Assembly (NCBI RefSeq): GCF_037975245.1
Contig: NC_092572.1
Span: 26,640,989 to 26,704,988, forward strand
Length of the DNA stretch: 64,000 nucleotides
Reading direction: 5' to 3'
Source of the DNA: Apostichopus japonicus
Taxonomy: Eukaryota; Echinodermata; Holothuroidea; Aspidochirotida; Stichopodidae
In this document: positions 56,265 through 64,000 of the stretch, piece by piece
Layout of the letters: each line of letters starts with the position of its first letter
Numbering within the stretch: position 1 is the stretch's first letter
Position numbers and translations under genes: made by a program
The notes under the pieces: generated by a model
Database searches by the model: none
What the model was told of the DNA's origin: nothing
The model's input: only the letters and a program-made list of their open reading frames with translations

Positions 56265-57565
56265 AGTACAATACAGAGAAGAACATGGCAGCTACAGTAC
56301 AGTTTACACAGAAATTCAGTACATTGCAGAGGACATGGCAGCTACAGTACAGTTTACACAGAAATACAGTACAATACAGAAAATTAACACATGGCAGCTA
56401 CAGTACAGTTTACACAGAAATTCAGTACATTGCAGAGGACATGGCAGCTACAGTACAGTTTACACAGAAATACAGTACAATACAGAGAATTAACACATGG
56501 CAGCTACAGTACAGTTTACACAGAAATACAGTACATTGCAGAGGACATGGCAGCTACAGTACAGTTTACACAGAAATGTAGTACAATACAGAGAATTAGG
56601 ACATGGCAGCTACAGTACAGTTTACACAGTAATGCAGCACAATACAGAGGACATGGCAGCTACAGTACAGTTTACACAGAAATACAGTACAATACAGAGA
56701 ATTAGGACATGGCAGCTACAGTACAGTTTACACAGTAATGCAGCACAATACAGAGGACATGGCAGCTACAGTACAGTTTACACAGAAATACAGTACAATA
56801 CAGAGAATTAACACATGGCAGCTACAGTACAGTTTACACAGTAATGCAGCACAATACAGAGGACATGGCAGCTACAGTACAGTTTACACAGAAATACAGT
56901 ACAATACAGAGAATTAGGACATGGCAGCTACAGTACAGTTTACACAGTAATGCAGCACAATACAGAGGACATGGCAGCTACAGTACAGTTTACACAGAAA
57001 TACAGTACAATACAGAGAATTAACACATGGCAGCTACAGTACAGTTTACACAGTAATGCAGCACAATACAGAGGACATGGCAGCTACAGTACAGTTTACA
57101 CAGAAATACAGTACAATACAGAGAATTAGGACATGGCAGCTACAGTACAGTTTACACAGTAATGCAGCACAATACAGAGGACATGGCAGCTACAGTACAG
57201 TTTACACAGAAATACAGTACAATACAGAGAATTAACACATGGCAGCTACAGTACAGTTTACATAGTAATGCAGCACAATACAGAGGACATGGCAGCTACA
57301 GTACAGTTTACACAGAAATACAGTACAATACAGAGAATTAGGACATGGCAGCTACAGTACAGTTTACACAGTAATGCAGCACAATACAGAGGACATGGCA
57401 GCTACAGTACAGTTTACACAGAAATACAGTACAATACAGAGAATTAACACATGGCAGCTACAGTACAGTTTACACTGAAATTCAGTACATTGCAGAGGAC
57501 ATGGCAGCTACAGTACAGTTAACACAGAAATTCAGTACATTGCAGAGGACATGGCAGCTACTCTG
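56265..57565. repeat. Hierarchical 106/212-bp minisatellite, about 12 copies
   Basis: The basic sub-unit is ACATGGCAGCTACAGTACAG, then TTTACACAG and a variable segment. Spacings alternate 50 and 56 bp, giving a 106-bp dimer repeated about 12 times from 56283 to 57549. From about 56700 the longer sub-unit alternates between GAATTAACAC and GAATTAGGAC, giving a 212-bp higher-order unit. Outer copies (AAATTCAGTACATTGCAGAG) are an older variant at both ends, while inner copies (GTAATGCAGCACAATACAGA) are homogenised. The 84-104-codon plus-strand frames are artefacts: 106 is not a multiple of three. Confidence 0.96.
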
Positions 57566-57659
57566 GTGCTTTGAATCTTGTGTACCAGGGGTGCACTCTG
57601 TACAATCATAACACTAAAGGTTATAGACTCCAGTTTATACTCATTCGCACACCAGTAGA
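57566..57659. other. Spacer after minisatellite
   Basis: Unremarkable unique sequence. Confidence 0.4.
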
Positions 57660-57740
57660 ATCACTGTGGTCGAGTGGTACGGACTTCGATCTGTGACACA
57701 AGATCCGGGGTTTGATTCCTACCTTCGCCTGATGAGTCCC
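57660..57740 (+). repeat. tRNA-like SINE head fragment
   Basis: TGTGGTCGAGTGGTACGG resembles an A box and GGGGTTTGATTCCT a B box, correctly spaced, but the acceptor arms do not pair and no terminator follows. It is best read as a SINE head or tRNA pseudogene. Confidence 0.5.
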
Positions 57741-57794
57741 AAAATGACGAAACTTGTCGTGAAGTGGATTTTTTCTGGTGTACCACTTTCTACA

Positions 57795-57890
57795 CATTCA
57801 ATTCTTAAGTTGAAATTGTAGTGAGTTGGAATCAAGAACTGTGAAAAAATTCCAGCCTCCACCAGGGTTCGAACCCGGGCCTCCTGCTTT
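57795..57890 (-). repeat. SINE family C, minus-strand copy
   Basis: On the minus strand: GCAGGAGGCCCGGGTTCGAA, CCCTGGTGGAGGCTGGAA, TTTTTTCACAGTTCTTGATT and CCAACTCACTAC. The B-box-like GGTTCGAACCC marks tRNA origin. The plus-strand copy at 58085-58205 shares the same order of blocks, giving an inverted pair about 200 bp apart. Confidence 0.65.
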
Positions 57891-58084
57891 ATATACATAT
57901 TCAAAGTATCTCATTCAAGATCCAGCTTTGGGAATCATAAATGATTTCGAGTTGGTTAGCATCATGTTTGATCTCTAGAGTAAGCCAAATATGTGACCAA
58001 CACAGAACTAGTATTGTTGGATATAGGTGAAAAATGCCTACAGTGGAATTACGACCTTCCTTACCGGTTTCGAACCTCTGGACA

Positions 58085-58205
58085 TTCAATCAGCGTCCAT
58101 ATCCTAGAGGTTAGGGGGTCAGCATATAATGCGGGAGGCCTGGGTTCGAATCCCGGTGGAGGCTGGAAGTTTTTTCACTGTTCTGGATTTCCTTCTCATT
58201 ACGTT
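58085..58205 (+). repeat. SINE family C, plus-strand copy
   Basis: It has CTAGAGGTTAGGGGGTCAGC (A-box-like), GGAGGCCTGGGTTCGAATCC (B-box-like), CGGTGGAGGCTGGAAG and TTTTTTCACTGTTCTGGATT. The T6 after the tRNA-like part would end Pol III transcription. Confidence 0.65.
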
Positions 58206-58560
58206 TATAGTAATCTAGGCCTGAGTCGGGTACCCGGATACCCAGGTACCAGATCAAAAATTCGGGCACCCAAATCGAAAATGCACGAATGGGTAACCGT
58301 TTTTCTGGGGGGGGGGGGGAAACATGTTACTGCTACGCAAGTGCTTTCATGATTTCAATAATTCTGTATGTCAGTTGTTCATAACAACAGGAGTATGAAA
58401 AGGTATATTTCGGAGGTGTTTAATGTAAGGTGGCATCGTGATCTGCCATTTATGTACAATACATATTGTATATGACTAGTTATGTGATTTTTTTTCTCAA
58501 TATTCGGCCGGGAGTTTCGGGTACCCATTACCCAACTTTTTTGATACCTGACTTTTATGT
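58206..58560. mobile_element. Possible hAT-like remnant with GGGTACCC-rich ends
   Basis: TCGGGTACCCGGATACCCAG at the left and, on the minus strand, AATGGGTACCCGAAACTCCC at the right give inverted GGGTACCCG blocks around about 300 bp with a G13 run (58307-58319). Exact ends and a target duplication could not be fixed. Confidence 0.3.
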
Positions 58561-58600
58561 ATATATATATATATATATATACATATATATATGCACATAC
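58558..58600. repeat. (TA)n microsatellite
   Basis: An uninterrupted TA run of about 24 bp is followed by CATATATATATG variants. Confidence 0.9.
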
Positions 58601-60638
58601 ATATATTTGTATACTGTATGTATGAAGCACAACAAACATACTTTTGGTGTAAATTTGTCTCAAGACTCAACCAGTTCCTAGTGTAAAATGCAAAAGAAGG
58701 TGGTTCTTAGAGAAGCGGTTGATATTATTCATTTCATAAACAGTATTTAAGATCAATGATTTGAGTGTCAAAGAGATTATATTACATAAATCCCAGGCTG
58801 TCGTACATGCAACCACCTGTAGACTTTCATTTCCATCCTCCATCCAACCCACCCCATTCCCATTTTTTAGCAAAGTCTGATTGCGAGCCATCACTGTTAA
58901 TTAATATCATGTTTTTGATGCATTAATATCTGCAACATGTGCAAATTGGTATTTTAAACGCTTGCTTTCCAAAAATTGAATCGCTCGGAAAAAAAAATTG
59001 AAAAAAAAAAAATCCTTCCTTTCCAGTTCAAAGGCTGTAGGTATTGAAAGTTTACGATTTTAATGAAGTCTGTTATTCTTGGAGTGCCGTATTAAATATC
59101 TGGCAGGTTTAATAGCCTGGGTTTTGAGTGGTTATTCTAGACTAAGGTACATGTACCCATCTGCCTAAAACAATGACTTGATTAGGTTTGAACTCGTAGA
59201 GGGAAAAAAAAAAAAGAATTCAGTCAGAGACAAAAAGAAAATTAGAAAATGAGATTTAGTTAGTAACGGCATCTCTTAGTTTTGGTTTCGCCCTCTTTGT
59301 TCATGCCAGCCGTCCAGCACGTGTGCCGCAGTGGCACACGCATGTATTTCCTCGTTGCAATTTGTCTTAAAATGCCTTGGCAAGCCTGTCCGATGTTTCA
59401 TTTGAGAACACACAAGCTCCGCGCTCATACACACAGCGGCCTCGACTTTTTCTCCAGAGGTCCGAGGCTTTCCTCTTCTTTCTAAAGTCTTTCGTTCACG
59501 AGCACATCTGTGAAAAAAAAAAAAAAGTTTTGACAGCGGATCCTTCGTTAAAAATGATGAAAGCTGCTCCTACACGGTAAGTCGAATCTTCTTTGGAAAA
59601 GAATTTATCCATTTCTCTAGCCAGGTCTTGCTCTGATAAAAGGTAAAACAAAAGGTCGCGATCTTGTTACGAGAATTTTGAAAGTTTAAATTTTTTTTTT
59701 TTTTTTCAAATGTGGATCGGTTCAAGGCAATTAGAGTAATATGTACAATTGGACATGTCCGATATATATGTCGCACCGGGAGATATTATGGAACTGCGTT
59801 GTGAAAGGTTTCATTTGAGATAAGCTTGTTGGTTGGGTAGGGGTAGGGGTGGGGTGGTGTAGATGGGGATTTGTGAAAGGTTTTTTGAAACAGTTTTTCT
59901 TTGGGGGGGGGGGGGAGAGAAGCTCATTGTTAGGCTTATTGAGGTAAGGTTTAGGTCCTAACTGAGGCAGACCCATGGTATATATTCTGGGATTAGCTGT
60001 AAACAAAGAGTAGCAGGAATGCGTGCAAAGTTTGGGCATCGATTTTTTGGACTCTCTGCATTTAATAAACCTCGATTAAAGAAATAAGAATAGAAACAAA
60101 ATTTGGGCTTTCGGCGAATCGATCGAGATCTACCTTCTGTGAAACGAGACACCTAAACGGTTTCCTTTAGCGATTTTGGTTCTGTCCAAATTGTAACCGC
60201 AGAATCAAAGATTAAATCTCTTATCTCCCAGAATATAGGAAACTATCGGTGTAAACTATTACCGTGGTTTTAGCAGCTTACCCTGTCAAGTTTAGTCTAG
60301 ATTATAATCATTCCATGCATTTGGTTCCTACTAAACCATCGTCAAGGTAGATTTGGACGGGCACTTTTAATTTGAAACGGTTCCAGTTCTGTTTTGTTCT
60401 GAAAATATCCTCAACCTCTTTCTTGTCTCGATTTATGACTGAATTTGTTGTAACGGTGGACGAAACCGAGTTTGTTTGATCAGCTACCAGTGAAAATAGT
60501 TGGTTGGTTGGTGGAGGGAGGGAGTGGGGGACGGATGGGAGTGAGGGGATTAAAATAATATTTTATTTTTAAATGGATACCATCATGTAAGAATAAAACA
60601 CAGACATGCAAGTGAATGTCCTGAAGCATACTGTACAT
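58601..60638. other. Gene-free stretch with a speculative first exon near 59290-59580
   Basis: A CpG-richer patch (59290-59500) ends in ATGATGAAAGCTGCTCCTAC followed by ACG and GTAAGT (donor at 59579), a possible 5' exon on the plus strand. A14-type, T16-type and G-runs are also present. Nothing recognisable as protein. Confidence 0.25.
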
Positions 60639-60639
60639 A

Positions 60640-60895
60640 TGAGTGGTCAAGGGGATAAGGCAGTGGACTTGTGATCTAAGGTTTGCAGGTTCGTGTCCTG
60701 GCCAGCTCCTTACGTTGTGTCCTTGGGCAAGGCACTTAATGTCCATTGCCTCTCTTCACCCAGGTGTATAAATGGGGAATTGCGATGTGACAAGTTCCAA
60801 TGACCAGGGGTTTAGTTGTAAAGTCATGTGAGGGGACCTTGGCCACAGACAATGACTGTAAAGCTTCAACTTTAACTTTATACTGTAGGACTGTG
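60640..60895 (+). mobile_element. Diverged SINE, family A
   Basis: GGGATAAGGCAGTGGACTTG and GGTTCGTGTCCTGGCC form a decayed tRNA head, followed by TTACGTTGTGTCCTTGGGCA, CTCTTCACCCAGGTGTATAA and TTCCAATGACCAGGGG. It shares the body with the copies at 36.6, 47.6 and 26.5 kb but lacks the GCGCTTTGAGACC tail. Confidence 0.72.
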
Positions 60896-61489
60896 TAAAA
60901 GTGGGGATGGTACCCTAGAATCAGAGTTGGTCCTTCGGGCTATTGAATCTTTCAGCGAATGCATTATTGCCATTCTATGATTTTGTTTGATAAATGATGG
61001 ATTATTACTAGTATTTTTTCATCGCAATTAAACTCGGCAAAACAGAAATCATCCAGTCAGTTTGAATGTACAGCATGTATGTGTGTCTTAGTTACAAAAA
61101 ATGTCAGTAAAAGTTTCACAGGCTCATTCCTAGAAATTGTGTTACCTTTGTTGCATGCTCATTTGGCTATAAAAGTATGACTGAATTTAGAATTTATGAC
61201 TGGTCTCCTTGTCCTGAAAAATGTCAAACTTTACGAATAACTTGATTTTAATCTAGAAAGTGACTTGAATAACATTTATAGGCATCTGCAAGATGAGTCA
61301 GCCTGGCAACTGAATATTTATAGGCCAATTAACATGTTGCCGCTGAATATTTATAGGCCAGTATGGTATTACATATAGTTCGGGATTGTTAATTTTTAAT
61401 TATTTTTTTAAAACATACGGTAGCTCCTTATGATCACATGGAACTCTTTCTACAAAATGCTTCCATTTCTTTCCCCTTTCCGTCTACTT
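60896..61489. other. Gene-free stretch
   Basis: A short direct repeat CTGAATATTTATAGGCCA (61310 and 61345) is the only feature. Confidence 0.4.
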
Positions 61490-62335
61490 CCTGTGACTTT
61501 CTTCATCCTCTCCTTGTCTTACCCTAATAGTCTCCCCCCCCCATCCCATCCCTCCCTCCCTGCTTCCCACCGCCACTTTTCCTGCTGTCTCTTTCCTCCC
61601 CATTTATTTCTTCTTATTTCCATTCTTCTTCTTTCCCGGTTGTAGTTTCATCTATTGGCATCTCTTGTTATCCCCTCCCCTTATTTCCTCACCCCTCATC
61701 CTTTGCTAACCCTTCCTTCCCCTTAGCTTTTTGCCCCTTCCCATGCCATCTCCTCCCCTCATCACCGCATTCCCTTTCCTTTTATCATCTCTCTTTTCCT
61801 ATGTACCCTTTCTGTTCCTCCTCCTTTTGCCCTCTACTCTCCTACCTAGGTCCTCCTCTCTCCAGCTCTCCTCTCCTCTCTCCTTTCCTTCTCCTTCCCC
61901 ATCTCCTTCCCCCTCTTCTTCCCCCTTTCTTCTCGTCCCACTTTCCTCTCACTCTCCTTCCCCTTCCCCTTCTCCTCTCCATCTCCTTTCACATCCCTTC
62001 TCCCTCTCCTTTCCCCCTCCGCTCCCTCTCCTTCCTCCCTCTCCTTCCCCCTCTCCTTCCCATTCACCTTCACCCTCATTCCCTCTCCTTCTCTCTCTCC
62101 TTCCCACTCTCCTTCCCACTCTTCTTCCCACTCTCCTCTCACTTCTCCCCCTCTCCTCCCCTCCCCTCTCCTCCCCTCTTCTCCTTCCCCCTCTCCTTCC
62201 CCCTCTCCCCCCTCTCCTCCCCTCTCGATCCCCTCTCCATCCCCTCTCCTTCCCCTCTCCTTCCCAACCTCTGAGCTTACTCTTTCTCCTTCTTTTTTCT
62301 CTTACCCCAGCTTCCTCCCTCCCCCCATTGTCTGT
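61490..62335. repeat. Polypyrimidine tract, ~0.85 kb
   Basis: The plus strand is almost purely C and T, built of TCCTTCCCC, CTCTCCTTCC and CCCCTCTCC words, purest at 61850-62270. The opposite strand is a purine tract. Open frames rich in S, P, L or (minus strand) G, E, R across it (61731-62339, 61801-62274, 61846-62142) are composition artefacts. Confidence 0.95.
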
Positions 62336-62899
62336 CTAGTATGCATACCTATCTAGCTCAAACGTAGTAAAACATGTCCATAAAATATGAATATATACGT
62401 ATTCAGAGTTTAGTACATTCTATAACAGTTTTGGCAACATATATGTCACTGCTATAGGCAATAATTGATAAATATTGGATCATTTCTCAGATATGTTACC
62501 ACCCTTTGCTTTTCCCATTTACTTTTATAGTTAAATATTTGTCTCTGAAGACAAAAGGGTTCACCAATGCACAAAGATAGTACCCAGTGGTTTGTAGCCT
62601 CTTACCTACAAAAATTATTCTTTTCCTCAAGAATCAACTTGCCCCCCCCCCCAAATAAAAAAATAAGAAAACAACCAGTAATCAGATATTCTGTTCAAAT
62701 CTTTGTTTTTCTTTCTTATTTTTCTGATCATGGAATGATAAAGCCAACACCTATATAAATATTAAATATCCTGAAATTTTGAAAATTGTCCTGCGTCCAA
62801 TTTTATTTTTGTAATGCATCTGTTTCCCCATTTTGTTTTCTTTTGAAATCAACTTTAATATCCTCATTGGTCCGTTTAAACAATACTTAATCGACACTT

Positions 62900-63110
62900 C
62901 AAGTGGGTGAGTGTCTGTACACGCCAGGTGCCGTTCTCCTATTGGCCGACCGCAATGTGGCGAGGCACATGTCGTTTTTGGGCGGTAAAGCTCCCTCTGA
63001 GCTGTGTATATATTTATCAAACGGTTTCGCTGAAATGAATTTTTCTGCTTTAGACTTCCGCGTTTCGAAGCGGCTCGGTGAAAGTGAAAGGCAGAAGGTC
63101 GTATGTGATT
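62900..63110 (+). promoter_or_regulatory. Candidate TATA promoter, plus strand
   Basis: Within one G+C/CpG-richer segment there is an inverted CCAAT (ATTGG, 62941-62945), a GC-box-like GGGCGG (62980-62985) and a TATA box (TATATATTTAT, 63007-63017) in normal order and spacing. Transcription would begin near 63040. About 510 bp on, ATGGCTGGTAACATTTACAG followed by GTAAGC (63550-63575) could be a short first coding exon. The downstream gene would be off the right edge. Confidence 0.3.
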
Positions 63111-64000
63111 AAGTATGCTAATTTTTTTTGTTTTTTTTGTGGATTAATTATTATTTTAAAATCACGACCATAGTAACAAATTAGAAGCCGGGTGTACAAG
63201 GAAGGAAATCAAAGGATATTAACTTTAATTTCACGAGGAAATGTATCTCCCTCCACGAAAATAAAGAAAAGGTCTTACAAACTTGTAGAAGTTTATGTGA
63301 ATTGTGGCCGATGGTCTGATATATGACATGAGCACTTCCCTGTTTCAATAATTACGTGGGTGTTCCATCTCTTTTGTCTGATAATTGTGCGGGACATTCG
63401 TAGATCGCCTTCAGGCGTGAGCTTTCCACTTTTATCAGTCTGTGGGCCATGAGGGTTTAATCATCCAAGCTGTGTATCAGACACTCGTTTTACCTGTTTT
63501 TTTTTTCTCTGTTCGTTTCCATTCACTGATATTTACTGTATATAATTCATGGCTGGTAACATTTACAGGTAAGCAGCCTAAGTAATTCAGTCTTTCGTGT
63601 TCGGTTCACCTTGCTTTTTTGGGGTCATTTTTTTTTTATTCATTCCTATCCGAATAGGACAGGTAGTTTGTACAGGGAGTAGACATGTGTGAGTCTATCC
63701 CATGTAGGTACAGTACTTGCAGTGTGCTTGATCTTGCTTGGGATTTGAGGAAAGTTTCATCGGAAGTAAATTTCTGTGAAATGTCTCGTGATCAAGGACA
63801 TTATTTCTTGAATTGCAGCGGACATTATTTCTTGTATTGCAGCGGTGTTTATTTGTTAGCCCTCTATTAAAGTTGAGCCCCCTCTATTAGAGCTAAATTA
63901 TGGTCCCAATTGTGACCACGTGTGGTAATATGTAAACCAAGTTTGAAAGAGCATCGAATAACGTTTGTTTATAATATTTACCCATATAGCAATTTCTTGA
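63111..64000. other. Right edge, no confident gene
   Basis: A 27-bp tandem duplication (GGACATTATTTCTTG.ATTGCAGC at 63797 and 63820) and T-runs are seen. No homologous exon was recognised. Confidence 0.4.

Noticed and set aside
56239-56811. Overlapping 84-104-codon open frames with repeated peptide
   Set aside because: They are produced by a 106-bp tandem array whose length is not a multiple of three; frames end at each cycle.
56265-57565. CRISPR-like appearance of regular repeats with alternating spacers
   Set aside because: The 'spacers' are themselves only two or three recurring variants and the context is an animal genome; it is a higher-order minisatellite.
61731-62339. 202-codon plus-strand open frame rich in Ser, Pro and Leu
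   Set aside because: It lies in a pure pyrimidine tract; all frames on both strands are open for the same compositional reason, and no splice or domain signal is present.

Overview
This is a eukaryotic, intron-rich, AT-rich nuclear sequence. The proteins (IFT57, RPS19, POLR2H and a TMEM192-like protein), the CR1-type retroelement, the tRNA-derived SINEs and the frequent TAGGCCTA-type words suggest an invertebrate deuterostome, most likely an echinoderm. The phylum is an inference; the animal identity is secure. Only about 3 kb of the 64 kb is protein-coding exon.

Layout. (1) 1-9.4 kb: minus-strand gene for a TMEM192-like lysosomal four-pass membrane protein. Two exons are visible (8523-8675 and 1999-2254) and its 3' part lies off the left edge. 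Its large intron holds a CR1-like non-LTR retrotransposon copy (4590-6583) that is one reading frame broken by two stops. (2) 9580-9651: initiator methionine tRNA gene with a Pol III terminator. (3) 9.7-15.7 kb: gene-free, with a 383-bp hAT-like MITE carrying a perfect 8-bp target duplication, long G/C homopolymers and a degenerate TCGATTTAAAT array. (4) 15748-20450: complete coding region of ribosomal protein S19 (plus strand, four coding exons, 150 aa). (5) 23132-30541: complete coding region of IFT57 (minus strand, nine coding exons, 416 aa), convergent with RPS19. (6) 33296 onward: POLR2H (RPB8), plus strand, head-to-head with IFT57. Exon 1 (33296-33368) and exon 2 (47442-47525) are separated by a 14-kb intron containing a second hAT-like MITE with a perfect target duplication, a mariner-like inverted-repeat element, SINEs and a 0.9-kb 20-bp satellite. 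The remaining exons were not found. (7) 47.5-64 kb: no confident gene. It is dominated by CAGTA-based simple repeats with long perfect palindromes, a hierarchical 106/212-bp minisatellite, several tRNA-derived SINEs and an 0.85-kb pyrimidine tract. Speculative first exons or promoters lie near 42.5-43.4, 53.1, 59.3-59.6 and 62.9-63.6 kb.

The genes are housekeeping genes (translation, RNA polymerase, ciliary transport, lysosomal membrane) and share no evident pathway. The novelty in the window lies in its repeat architecture rather than in a gene system.
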